Positions 30,601 through 40,800 of a stretch of DNA of 64,000 nt are shown here, one piece after another. Below the pieces are notes generated by a model. The model ran no database searches. It saw only the letters and a program-made list of their open reading frames with translations, and was not told where the DNA came from. Position 1 is the first letter of the stretch. Each line of letters starts with the position of its first letter. The DNA lies in NCBI GenBank assembly GCA_030684395.1, contig JAUXTT010000017.1:248001-312000 (forward strand). Direction: 5' to 3'. Source of the DNA: Bacteroidota bacterium (lineage in GTDB: Bacteria; Bacteroidota; Bacteroidia; B-17B0; Aurantibacillaceae). A program made the position numbers and the translations under genes.

Positions 30601-33600
30601 CAATAGAGTATTGGAAAGAAGTTGATCCGGAAGTTGTAACCGCACCAACAGTAACAGATCCGTTGTTATTTCCACAAGTGGAATTTGTTGGAGTTAATAC
30701 AACAGCCGTTGGACCGGGTGTATCTGCAACTGTTGCGGTTGTAGTAAAAGTACAACCTTTTGAGTCTCTTACAATCACATTATAAGTACCTGCCGTAATA
30801 GTATAAGAAGTTGTTGCTGAGAAACCACCACCATTAAATGAGAATGTATATGGTCCGGTTCCGCCTGTAGTTGCTCCAATTGTTACAACACCATTTGGAT
30901 TTCCACAAGTAGAGTTTGTAGTTGAAGTGGCTTGAGCCGTTGGAGGTAAACTTGGATCAACCGTAATGGTTGTAGCAAAAACACAGCCATTAGCATCTCT
31001 CACAGATACCGGATAAGTTCCTGCTGCAATACCCGTATAATTTGTTGTTCCGGTAAATCCGCTTCCGTTAAAATCGTACACAAACGGGCCGGTTCCCCCG
31101 GTGACTACTCCAATCGTAACGGTTCCATTATTTGGAGCACAATCTGAAGGAGTGCTGGTAACCGCAAGAGCTGTTGGACCAACATTACTTGCTACTGCAA
31201 CCGTTTCTGTATATTGACAACCATTTCCATCCTGAACAATCACAGTGTGTGTTGTTGCTGTTTGACCTGTATAAAGAGTTGTTGCATTAAATGCTCCTCC
31301 ATCAAAAGAATAAGTCATTGCTCCTGCTCCACCTGTAACCGCTCCAATTGTTACAGAACCATTACTTGCACCACAATTTGCAGGCGCCGTAGTAAGTACC
31401 ACATCTGTTGGACCACTAGAAGAAGTTACAGTTGTTGTTTGAGTAAAAGTACATCCGTTTACATCTCGTACGGTCACAGTATAAGTTCCTGCAGCTAAAT
31501 TAGTAATTGGAGAAGTCGCTGTAAATGGTCCTGCGTTAAATGAAAAAGTATTTCCGCCACCGCCGCCCGTAACAGCTCCAATTGTTATTTGACCATTACT
31601 GGATCCACAATTGGCAGGTGCCGGGGTCAAAACTAAATTAGTTGGGCCGGGGTTATTTGCTACTGTAACAGTTGTGGTATATGTACATCCAAAATTATCT
31701 GTTACTCCGGCATTATAAGTACCGGGCAATAAATTAGTATAGGTGGTAGTTGAAGAGTAAGCTCCACCATTAAATGAATAAGTATATGCTGCCGAACCAC
31801 CTGTTGTAGCTCCAAAAACTATTTGACCGGTTGCTGTTCCACAATTAGCACTTGTTGGTGTGATTGTTTGAGCCGTTGGCCCACCTGCATTTGCAACTAC
31901 AATGTTTTCCGTATAAGTACAGTTATTTCCGTCGGTTACAACAATGGTATATGTGGCCGGTGCCATTGACCCAAAAGTTCCGGCAGCAGTTGCTGCTCCA
32001 TTAATTGTGTATAAATAGGTCGCAACCCCACCTGTAACAGCTCCTATTGTTACTGATCCGTCGGCCTGAGAACAATGTGCCGTTGCTGAACTCAAAGCAA
32101 GATCGGTTGGGCCCGGGATATTAGTTAACGTAAATTGAGTGGTAGTAGTACATGTGGTACCATTTCTTACAGAAACAGTATAAGTTCCGGGACCTAAATT
32201 AGTATAACTTGTAGTAGCTGAATAAGCCCCTCCGTTAAATGAATAAGTAGTTCCGGGGCCTGTAATATTAATAGCACCATTATTTAATCCGCAGGTAGGT
32301 TGAGTTAAAGTTGCAGTAGGTGTAGCAGGCATTGGATTCACAGTAATAGCTGCTGTAAAAGTATTAGAACAGGTACCTGATGTTATGGTTAATGAAACCG
32401 TATATGTTGCTGCTGCTGCGTAAGTATGTGTTTGAGCTCCGGTTGCAGTTGTAGCTGCCGGGTTTGTCCCGTCGCCAAAATCAAAATCATAAGTAGTTGT
32501 ACCGGCTACAATTGAGCCCGCTGTGGATCCTGTTGTAAGAGGTGTAAAGGAATAGTTATTTCCTGTTAAACACTGGGCTGCCGGAGGCGTGAAACTTGCC
32601 ACAACAGAACCTGTTGCCGTGAGTGTAGTTGTGAACGTTCTTGTACAATTGTTAGCATCACGAATAAAAACCGTATATGTTCCTGCTGCTTGACCCGTAT
32701 AATTTTGATTTGCCGTTACGTTTGTAGATACATAAGTTGAACCATTATCAAGAGAAATATCATATGGACTGGTTCCACCAGAAAGAGCAGTAACAGCAAT
32801 TGAACCCGCTGCAGTGCAAGTTGGATTAGTTGGAGTAACTGTTGCTGCTATTTGAGTTGGTTGTGTTACTGTAACAGTAACCGTTTGTAAACAAGATGAA
32901 ACATCAATTACATCTACAGTATACGTTCCTGCCGCCAAACCGGTAACGTTACTTGCTCCCGCAACACCCGTACTGTTGTTTGTATAACCTGCGGGACCCG
33001 ACCAATTGTATGTATAAGGTCCATTAGCCCCTACCGGAGTTGCTGTTGCAGTACCATTAGTTCCTCCAAAACAACTGACCGGAGTTGCGGCAATTGTAGG
33101 CGGACAACATGCAGTAGCTGCAATAAAATTTGTGGGAGGATCTCCACCACAACCTGCATCATCCCAACCACCTGATTCACCATCACCACTGGTATTAACA
33201 GAAACATTCAAACTTGCCCCCGGGTTACAGGCAACCGCTGTGGTAATAGACCAGCAAAAATTCCATTCGCCGGCAGGTATATTGTATACGGTTGTTGTGT
33301 TTCCGGCAGGTATTGGATCACCAAAATTATTTCCCGGATTATTAACTGCACCTGTATTATAATAAAATCCAGCGGGCCATACTACATCATCTCCTGTAGG
33401 AACAGTTCCTAATGTTGCTGTAGTTCCTCCGGGATAGTATGCCCATGCTCCGCTTCCACCATAAGATCCGGGAGCAGTAGTGGTTAAAGACCCTAAATCC
33501 CATCCATTTCCAAAAGTCATTTGAACACCATGCAACCAATTAGTAAGCGTTTGTTGCCACTGATCAATATGGAAACAAAAGCTAACTGCTGTGCCTGGTA

Positions 33601-34180
33601 CATAAGTTCCGTTTACAGGTAATGGATTTACTGTTAATGTTCCGTTTCTAAAACAGTCGTTACAATCAATATCATTATCAATATTAATGGTGAAACTATT
33701 ATCTGTTCCGGTAGCATTACTTCCACTAACCTGAAGATAGTATGTTTGCCCTGCATTCATCTGCTCCATCACAATCGAGCCATCTGTACTACAACCAACA
33801 GCTTGTAAATTATTACACGCTCCCGTCCAAACACCGAAGTTTGCACTTGCAAATCCTGTTATATTAATATTCACAATACTCCCCGTTGGAACAAAAGAGT
33901 ACCAAACATCTAACGCAGGTCCTGCCTGATCATTAAATAACGTTCCTTCACAATCTAAGATTGATTGGTATGTGTTTCCATTTCCTTGTAATGAAGGTGT
34001 GGCTCCAACTGTTGTTTGACCAGCGAATGTTAATGTAGCCCCGTCCTGCAACCCGCCAGCACAAGCGCCAGGTGTCGGTAATGTTCCCATTGCCGTAGGT
34101 GTTGCACACTCGTCGTTTGCAGGCTGCGCAAATATTTTTATTGATGATAAAAAAACGAAAATGAATATAATATTCTTCAT
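24629..34180 (-). CDS. Giant (3183 aa) SprB-repeat surface protein/adhesin with gliding-motility/T9SS type B C-terminal domain
   Basis: Signal peptide; ~30 SprB-like repeats (CGxxNGxxTIGAVTGGTxxYxYSFNGGxFxATTxYTxLAAGTYTVTVRDANGC); PKD units; C-term FAIYVPNAFSPNEDGKNESFFPQGIGIDEERFQMFIFDRWGEIIFQSNSLSKGWDG. Confidence 0.96.
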   Translation of the reverse strand: MKNIIFIFVFLSSIKIFAQPANDECATPTAMGTLPTPGACAGGLQDGATLTFAGQTTVGATPSLQGNGNTYQSILDCEGTLFNDQAGPALDVWYSFVPTGSIVNINITGFASANFGVWTGACNNLQAVGCSTDGSIVMEQMNAGQTYYLQVSGSNATGTDNSFTINIDNDIDCNDCFRNGTLTVNPLPVNGTYVPGTAVSFCFHIDQWQQTLTNWLHGVQMTFGNGWDLGSLTTTAPGSYGGSGAWAYYPGGTTATLGTVPTGDDVVWPAGFYYNTGAVNNPGNNFGDPIPAGNTTTVYNIPAGEWNFCWSITTAVACNPGASLNVSVNTSGDGESGGWDDAGCGGDPPTNFIAATACCPPTIAATPVSCFGGTNGTATATPVGANGPYTYNWSGPAGYTNNSTGVAGASNVTGLAAGTYTVDVIDVSSCLQTVTVTVTQPTQIAATVTPTNPTCTAAGSIAVTALSGGTSPYDISLDNGSTYVSTNVTANQNYTGQAAGTYTVFIRDANNCTRTFTTTLTATGSVVASFTPPAAQCLTGNNYSFTPLTTGSTAGSIVAGTTTYDFDFGDGTNPAATTATGAQTHTYAAAATYTVSLTITSGTCSNTFTAAITVNPMPATPTATLTQPTCGLNNGAINITGPGTTYSFNGGAYSATTSYTNLGPGTYTVSVRNGTTCTTTTQFTLTNIPGPTDLALSSATAHCSQADGSVTIGAVTGGVATYLYTINGAATAAGTFGSMAPATYTIVVTDGNNCTYTENIVVANAGGPTAQTITPTSANCGTATGQIVFGATTGGSAAYTYSFNGGAYSSTTTYTNLLPGTYNAGVTDNFGCTYTTTVTVANNPGPTNLVLTPAPANCGSSNGQITIGAVTGGGGGNTFSFNAGPFTATSPITNLAAGTYTVTVRDVNGCTFTQTTTVTSSSGPTDVVLTTAPANCGASNGSVTIGAVTGGAGAMTYSFDGGAFNATTLYTGQTATTHTVIVQDGNGCQYTETVAVASNVGPTALAVTSTPSDCAPNNGTVTIGVVTGGTGPFVYDFNGSGFTGTTNYTGIAAGTYPVSVRDANGCVFATTITVDPSLPPTAQATSTTNSTCGNPNGVVTIGATTGGTGPYTFSFNGGGFSATTSYTITAGTYNVIVRDSKGCTFTTTATVADTPGPTAVVLTPTNSTCGNNNGSVTVGAVTTSGSTSFQYSIDGGALQAGTGFINLSATTHTVLVQDANGCQFSQTVAVANTPGPTAQVVTPTNSTCGNTNGSLNVGATTGGTPTITFQLDLAGAFTTTTNYTNLAAGTHTITVSDANGCLLTVNPVIGNTAGPTAVALTQTPANCGAANGVITVGAVTGGTSAFQYSIDGGTTYQASTSFNSLLPATYTVTVKDANNCLVTNTITVGNVGAPTVVLTAQTNVSCNGGSDGTATFTAAGGAGGFTYTLNTGTSNLTGIFTNLALGTYTVTVIDAATCSATQTVSITQPTLLTGSIITQADPLCNAGTNGSLTVGGLNGTPAYQYSLNGGAFGASGAFTGLTAGVYTVTVRDNNGCTFPVPVTLSQPTVVSVVMSSVNANCTAANGTATATAAGGTGGYTYAWTPAGGTGATTIGVVAGNYSVTVTDANNCTATGNTAIGITPGGTATISSVTQVSCNGGSDGSITVSMSATAATSYSYTWTPSGGNAATASGLTTGTYTVNITDNFGCTATANAAVTEPLPLTLTFVSTNVSCNGGNDGTISATVNGGTLSYNYVWSPFVGATANISSLPIGTYSLTVTDAHGCTVTGTRTITEPTLLTITPVVASSHCNQSDGSISVTGSGGAGTYSFALNAGAFINPGDFTNLAAGTYTITIKDNNNCTQAYPVTITDLAGPVATITASTNVLCNGGCDGTATVNVVGGIGPYTYAWQNGSVTTSATNLCAGIYTVSATDQNGCVASTGVTITEPTLLIANASGVDPKCNGGNNGTGTAGALGGTPGAGYSYSWTTIPAQLSANATGLSAGPYNVIVTDANGCTATTSINLVDPPALTASITTVNLSCFNQCIGSAAAIIGNATLPIQYTWTGGQTTQTASGLCAGSYTVNITDANNCTATSSTTITEPTQLVAAILTSGNESCFNTNDAFAQGSASGGTANYTYTWSNSFVGANNINLDAGTYTLTVTDNNGCTDQEQVVLTAPPALTLSVTKTDITCNYAPPYPPICDGGAFATVGGGTGPYMYHWTPSQYTVNNPVTLCAGSHTVVVTDDNGCKDSTTIFINEPPEFTIALTADSSHCLFADGATNVVITGGATPHTIAWSNGVATPYNPGLVGGQYTIAVTDAIGCQVLSSTVVNDIDGPTVSVIDSTMITCFGANNGTALASVFGGTLPYQSLGWVETTQPGLSASNLPGGFATIAVYDSAGCFGGDQVFIMEPTDVVTGIVSYQDVTCYNLFNGSTVVQANGGFYDPSDASEINAYTISLYNPLQTQAGIAPNTSVNFAGLGVGPIGSSVTYTVMVTDMRGCKDSTTVIISQPQALVISNPTETDISCFGLSDGEISVTATGGTPVYSYNWTSTNVGFVNPGTPAISGLEAGSYTLSLVDFRGCTDNQIATIDEPTQVLLDSTVSTASCGLANGSATVIATGGTPGYTYLWNNVPNSVLSSANSLSANLYHCDVTDLNGCAIGIDVVVPNAAGPTEANMGTYSAKCFGQATGALDVDATGGTAPLVYTWTTAGGTQLVSGPVPNDSISGIMAGTYAVHVQDANGCFFNSVAVVAQPSQVILVASTDQTICYGDSTQISANVGGGTPPYSWTWTHNSIPVPALTSTSGSLSNGPHWVRPSYTTPLHTYGVMVVDVNGCIPIAGQTIDVTALPPIMMTAQSYTVCNNDLVSLSANATGGNTSAGGTITYSWTPGGMTDPNPTVTAQDDPDHQQIFTVTASDGCSKDTSVNHTIFINPTPTASLIGSNLAGCADLDVSFSGSGGAAFPNCVYEWSFGDNTEGFGALISHTYTTNGLQSTSYDVELTVTTPLGCVDVVTMPAYVTVYPNPIAAFTYNPLNTTEFDPLISFYDRSSLASTYEWNFGELTSLDNVSVLQNPTHNYEGPGLYDINLLVTSINGCVDDVTHQIYIEPEFAIYVPNAFSPNEDGKNESFFPQGIGIDEERFQMFIFDRWGEIIFQSNSLSKGWDGKVNGKSDPVQEDVYIWKIMAYDIKNNKHNLTGHVTVVR
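30242..31648 (-). repeat. Single copy of the 6-unit SprB block (A-F) within the 3183-aa protein
   Basis: Units NLVLTPAPANCG / DVVLTTAPANCG / ALAVTSTPSDCAPNNG / AQATSTTNSTCG / AVVLTPTNSTCG / AQVVTPTNSTCG; boundaries approximate. Confidence 0.7.
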
Positions 34181-34181
34181 A

Positions 34182-34574
34182 TTACTTAACCGAATTTAGT
34201 TTAGATTGTTGCTTAGTTAATTTAGCGTGATGCATTGTCACGACGATTCCTTCATCTGAAATCTTAAATATCGGATACTTATCATCAGGCGCTGTGTCTT
34301 CAGCATATTGATACGCGTTTGCCACTATCCCCTTGCTTTTTAGGGTTTCCACAGAAATTAATTCTAATTCAAATCCATTTCTAAATTCGAGCATTACATT
34401 TTTGTTTTGCAACCTATACTTCTCAAAATCTACCTTTTCAATAGCCTTGGTATAGAATTCCAGTTTGCTATTATCCGACAGATTTTTAATAAAAAAACTT
34501 CCTTTATATGTTGTTTGAGACAATGTAATAAACGCACTTATTAAAAAGGCGCAGAGAAAAAATAATTTTTTCAT
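34182..34574 (-). CDS. Small secreted protein of unknown function, upstream of the 3183-aa adhesin
   Basis: Signal peptide MKKLFFLCAFLISAFITLSQ; stop 1 nt before giant-gene start. Confidence 0.75.
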   Translation of the reverse strand: MKKLFFLCAFLISAFITLSQTTYKGSFFIKNLSDNSKLEFYTKAIEKVDFEKYRLQNKNVMLEFRNGFELELISVETLKSKGIVANAYQYAEDTAPDDKYPIFKISDEGIVVTMHHAKLTKQQSKLNSVK

Positions 34575-34783
34575 TCTTAATGTTTAGTTAACTTGTTTTC
34601 CAACTGATTTTTGAAAACACATAAGTACCAAAAATAACAAAACAAATGTTAAAAACCTACAATATTATACATTAACTCATGTTCTTAGAACGTTTAATTT
34701 CCGATTAAAAACGGATTTTATCCGACGAACACATAATACTGATATATAAATTTCTCTTTTGCGATAACTAAATGGTAACAAAA

Positions 34784-34809
34784 AGGGCCTGCCTTTTTAG
34801 GCAAGCCCT
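34784..34809 (-). terminator. Rho-independent terminator of the 4145-aa adhesin gene
   Basis: Minus strand AGGGCTTGCC-taaaaa-GGCAGGCCCT followed by TTTTTGTT (10-bp stem with one T:G). Confidence 0.85.
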
Positions 34810-34830
34810 CATAAAAACCCTGTTTTCAAG

Positions 34831-37800
34831 TTATCTTACAACAGTAACATGCCCGGTTAAATTATGCTTATTCTTTTTTAAGTCATAAGCAAGAATCTTC
34901 CAAACATAAACATCTTCCTGCACAATAGTTGATTTTCCATTCGCTGTTCCATCCCAACCTTTGTTTAGGTCATTCGATTCGAAAATTAATTCGCCCCATC
35001 TGTTATAGATGTACATATGATATTTTTCATTACTAATACCTATTCCCTGTGGTCCGAATAACTCATTCTTAGTATCTTCGTTTGGAGTGAAGGCATTCGG
35101 CACATAGATGGCAAATTCCGGTTCTATATAGATCTGGTGTGTAACCTCGGCTGTACAGCCTTTATCAGTAGTTGTAACAAGGTTAACATCATAATATCCG
35201 GGGTTTAAATATGTATGCATAGGATCTACATCTGCTGAAGTATTGCTTAAAGAAACAAGTTCTCCAAAATTCCATGAATAAGTGTCTCCCAATAAACTCT
35301 GATTGTAGAAGTTTATAACAGGATCAAATTCCGTAGTATTTAAAGGATCAAAAGTAAATTCAGCAACCGGATTTGGATACACGGTAACGTAATTTGTCAT
35401 TGTTGCAGTATCTGAACAGCCTAATGGAGTCGTTACTGTTAATTCTACTGTATACATATCTGTTTGCAATCCCGTTGAAGTATAAGTGTGAGTCATTGCA
35501 GAATCAGAACCTGTTGTATTGTCACCAAACGACCAACCATAAGTACATCCCGGGAAGCCCAATCCACCTGAACCGGAGAAGGAAACTGCTAAATCTGCAC
35601 AGCCTTCAGTATTAATTCCGATCAGACTGGCATTAGGTGTAGGGTTTGAAGAAACGGTAATACTAATGTTTTCAGGAGTAGAACAACCATCGTCTACTGT
35701 AATATTATATACAGAAGGTAATGAACTGGTAACGGCAACCGTTGTTGAAGATGTAGCTCCGGTTTCGGTAAACACCGGTGAAGTGCCCCACGTATAGGTA
35801 TAAGGCGCTCCATCGCCTCCAACAGCAGACGCATTTAACGTTACTGATTCTCCCATACAGCCTGTTACTGCAGGTGCAGTGGCAGTAATTTTTGGAAGAA
35901 CCGTTATTGTGAATGTTTTTTGAATAGGTCCGCAATTGTTGGCATCATTAATTGATACTGTATATGGTTCAAAAATTGTTGAGCTCGTATTATTTGTAAA
36001 CGTTAAGTTGTGATTACCGCCGGTAGTAAATGTACTTGCTCCGGTTCCCGTCCAACTGTATGTGTATCCGGGTGTTCCATTTCCTCCAGTTGCAGAAACC
36101 CCGATTGTTTGTCCGTTACACACCGTTTGATCGGCACTTGTAGTTAAATACAATTGTAATGGCTGTGTGATAGTGGCAGTACCAATAACATCACATGATC
36201 CGGCAGGGTTTGTGAAAGTCTCCGTCACTACAACATTGTAGGTTCCAACACCAAGCCCGTTTACCAACTGGGTTTGCCCAACACTAGTTGATCCCTGCGT
36301 CCAATTGTAAGAAAAAGTACCGGCAGCCGAACCGGCCTTTGGATAAACAACTGCCATACCATCCAGTAAACCGAAACAAGAAATGTTTGTTACAGAAATA
36401 CTATCGATAGAAGGTGGTGGAATATCATTAACCGTTGCTGAAACAGGTTTTGTACATCCATGTGAATCGGTAATAATACAATTATAGGTTCCCGGTGCTG
36501 CTAAATTAGTTGCACTTGCACTTGTTTGCAATGGCGAAGTATTCCAGCTATAAGTGAATCCGGGCGATGCTCCTGACACAACAAGTGAAATAGAAGCGTT
36601 TGATTGTGTACAACGACTTGGTATAGTTGTAATATCAACTTTAAAAGAATCCGGTTGAGAAATATTATATGCAGAGTTAGCCAAACAACCATTTCCGTCC
36701 TCTACCTGAACAACATAAGTTGCCGGTACCAAATTTGTAACAACCGAACCAACATCTGCAGAATTAGGAGACCATGAGTATGTATAAGCCGGAGTACCAC
36801 CGGTTGGAGTTATGTTAATTGATCCATCACCTGCTCCATAACAATTTACGTTAATAGCTGAGTTTGTAATAATAACCAAAGGTAAAGGTTGAGTTATAGT
36901 TACGCTTTGTGAAGTAGGGCATCCATTTGCATCAGTTACATTACAAGTATATGTTCCGGCAGCAAGACCAACAGCCGTAGCTACTGTTTGTGCAGAAAGG
37001 TCTGTCCATTGATAAGTATAAGGTGTGGTTCCGCCATTCACTAACATGGTTGAATTACCGTTACTTAAACCGTTACATGTAACATGGTTTGTATTAGCAA
37101 TTAGTGAAACCAGTTCTGTTGGTTCTACAATTGGTACTGTAATTGAAGAAACACATCCTGCCGCATCAACCACCTGATAAACATTATTCCCGGGCCACAA
37201 TGCATTACCCGTTTGGTCCGGATTAGGCATTAATGTGGATGGCAACAACCACTCTTGTGCTGTGTAAGGTGTAGTTCCACCAACAACTCCAATCACACCG
37301 ATACCATTATTCAATCCAAAACAGGTTATATCTGTAGAGCTTGTTAAAGTTAATGTTGGAGCAGGGATGTCATTTACGTTTGCAACTGCATTTACTACAC
37401 AACCATTTCCATCTGTTACGTTAACGGAATAAACTCCACCGGCTAAATTTGTGTTAAGTGCAAAGGTTGAACCGTTGGTCCACAAATAACTAAATGGAGA
37501 TGTTCCACCAGATACCTGAACTTGAGCTGATCCGTTACTTTGACCACAGAAGTTATTTCCGTTTACAACAGTCGAAGCAATCAATTCAGACGGCTCTGTT
37601 ATAACTGTTGTTGCAGTTTGAGAACATCCATTTGCGTCGGTAATGGTTACGGTATGTGTACCATCGCATAAAGCTGTTGGATTAAATACAGAAGCTAATG
37701 ATGGTTGCCACACAAAATTATAAGGTGCAGTTCCGCCACTAAAATTAGCTGTTGCAGTTCCATCACATAAATTATAACAGGTAGCATTCGTACTCGCCAC

Positions 37801-40800
37801 ATTGATTACAAGTGGATTCGGTGTGTTTACAACCAGTGTAGACTGAGAGGTACAACCATTCGCATCAGTAACGGTTGCTGAATAACTTCCTGCACATATA
37901 TTATTGTTAACAGGTGTAGTTACGGAATTAGACCATGAATAAGCATAAGGTGTAGTACCTCCTGCAGGGCTTACGGTACCCGATCCATCACATACTCCTG
38001 AACATGAAACATCAAGCGGATTAATAATGCTTGTTGTTAACAGGGTTGGCTCAACTATGTTGGTAGCAGCAGAAGCTGTACATCCTTTGAAGTCAGTAAT
38101 ATCAAGCGTGAAGGTTCCGGCACATAATCCGGTTGCTGTTTGAGTACTTTGTGCATTAGGATCGCTCCATACATATAAGAATGGGCTTGTACCGTTATTT
38201 GTTACTGCTGATGCAGTTCCGTTGCATGCTCCATTACAGGTTACATCGGTTTCATTTATAGTAACTGTTAATAACGGCGGATTAACAAGGACAATACTAG
38301 TTGTTGCAGTACATCCATTTGCGTCTGTAACAGTAACGTTATGGTTACCGCTAGGCAGATTGGTTGCATTAGCCGTATTTTGAACAGGTAAAACTGCCCA
38401 TTGGAAAGCATAAGGTGTTGTTCCGCCAAAAGCAGCCGCACTTCCTGTTCCGGTAGATTGTCCATTACAAACAGGGTCTGTTCCGGTAGCGTTTATTTGT
38501 AATACATCAGGCTCAGTAATAATGATAGATGCGCCTGCATTACATCCGTTAGCATCTGTAACTACTACACCATAAACTCCTGCCGATAAATTGGAAGCTG
38601 TTTGAGTGGTTTGTGCAGAAGGTGTCCAAACATAATTGTATGGTGTACTTCCTCCGGTTGCGCTTACTGTTGCCGAACCATTATTACCTCCATTACAATT
38701 TACATTTGAGCTTGCGGTAATTGTAGCTGTAGGTCCTGCCAAATCAACAAGTGTTAAAGGTAAATCTGTTTGACAAAGATTGGCATCCTGAAGTGTAATA
38801 GTATAAGTAGTTGCAGATAAATTAGTAAAACTACCCGGGCCAAATGGACCACCGTTCATTGAGAAGGTATAACCACCGGCACCACCACTACCTGTAACAG
38901 TAGCACTTCCATCTGCCTGATTACAATGTGGGTCGCTGATTACAGGTGTCATAGCAAGAGCAGTTGGTTCCGTTAAAGTTCTTGTTCCTGTTACAGTACA
39001 GCCGTTTGCATCAGTTGCGGTTAAACTGTATGCTCCAACAGGTAAACCGCTAATTACAGCAGTATTGAAAGCTCCGGGACTCCAGGAGTACGTATAAGGC
39101 GCGGTTCCTCCTGTAACATTAGAGCTGATTGTACCATCACTTCCTCCGTTACAACTAACATTAGTAGATGTAAAACTAACGTTTAGTACTAAAGGTTCTG
39201 TAATAGCTGCATTTGTAGTTGCTATACACCCATGATCGTCAGTTACTGTAACAGAATATGTACCTGGCGCTAAACCTGTAACTGTTGCAGTATTTCCCAC
39301 ATTCGGAGTCCAAACATAAGAGAAAGGTGCAGTTGAACCTCCGCCCATTGATACAGTCATTGAACCATTGGCAGCAGCATTACATGTAACATTTGTAACA
39401 CCAGACATAGTTGCAGTTCCTCCCGGTGTTACTCCTATTGTAGTATTACCGGTTGCGGTACAACCATTGGCATCGGTTACTGTAACCGAGTATGTTCCTG
39501 CAACAAGTGGGATAGTAGTTGTAGCTGTTCCGCCACCACCTGTCCATGCTTGTGTATATCCTGATGTTCCCCCCGAAGGTGTAACTGTTGCAGTTCCATT
39601 ATCATCTGTACAATTCGCATTTACTGAAGAGAAGGCTAAAACTAATGCAGTTGGCTCACTAATTGTTACCGGTACATCAAACTGACATCCCAGATTATCC
39701 TCAACTGTAACAGTATAGCTTGCAGCAATCAATCCGCCAAAGGTAGCAGATGCGCCAAACGCTCCTCCGTTTAATGAATAAGTATACGGTGCTGTACCTC
39801 CGGTTTGGGTAACGGTAACTGATCCGTTGTTTCCTCCAAAACAAGAAACTTCTGTTTGTGCCTGTATGGAGCCTGCCAATACAACAGGCTCTGTAATAGT
39901 AACAGTTTCTGTTGTGATACATCCTGCCGCATCGGTAACTGTAACCGTGTATGTATTTGCAACTAAACCGCCAAATATTCCGGTACCATTAGTGGCGCCA
40001 GTATTTAAGGTATAAGTAAATCCACCTGCTCCACCTACAGCTGTAAAAGTAACACTTCCGTTGTTTCCTCCATTACAACTTACATTGGTTTGGGCACTAA
40101 CACTTGCAACGGGAGAACCAAGATTGGTCACATCAACTGTATTGGTTAAAATACAATTATTAGCATCTTTAACTGTTACCGTATAAATAGCAGGTAATAA
40201 ACCGGTGAAAGATACACTTGCCTGGAAGTTAACACCATCAATCGAATACTCATATGCAGGAGCGCCTCCTGTTACAACCCCAACCGTGATAGTTCCATTA
40301 GGGTTACCACAATTTGAAGGTGTTGCGCCCAAAGGAAGAGCTGTTGGCCCTGGTAAGTCAGTAACAATTGTTGTTACAGAATAGGTACAGTTATTTGCAT
40401 CACTTACAGTAATAGTATGTGTACCAGCTGATACAGTATAGGTTGTTGTTGCTGATAATGCACCGCCGTTTAATGAAAATTGATATGCAGGTGTTCCTCC
40501 TGTTGTTGCGCCAATAGTAATTGTTCCATTTGCACCACCACAACTTGAACTTGTATTAGTAACTGCCTGATCCGTTGGAGAAGGCGTATCAGCCACAGTA
40601 GTTGTAACGGTAAACGTACACGCATTGGCATCCTGAACAACAATAGTATAGTTAGAAGCCGTTAATCCGGTAAATGGTCCTGAAGGAACAGGAGCACCAC
40701 CATTTAATGAAAATGTATAAGGTGCCGTTCCACCAGTTGTTACGCCTAATGTGATTTCCCCATTTGCATTACTACAAGTAGAATTTACCGGAGTTATCAC

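Noticed and set aside
24763-33362. Many 60-95 aa ORFs on both strands inside the 3183-aa gene
   Set aside because: Low-complexity frameshift or antisense readings of SprB repeats; no independent start context or family resemblance.
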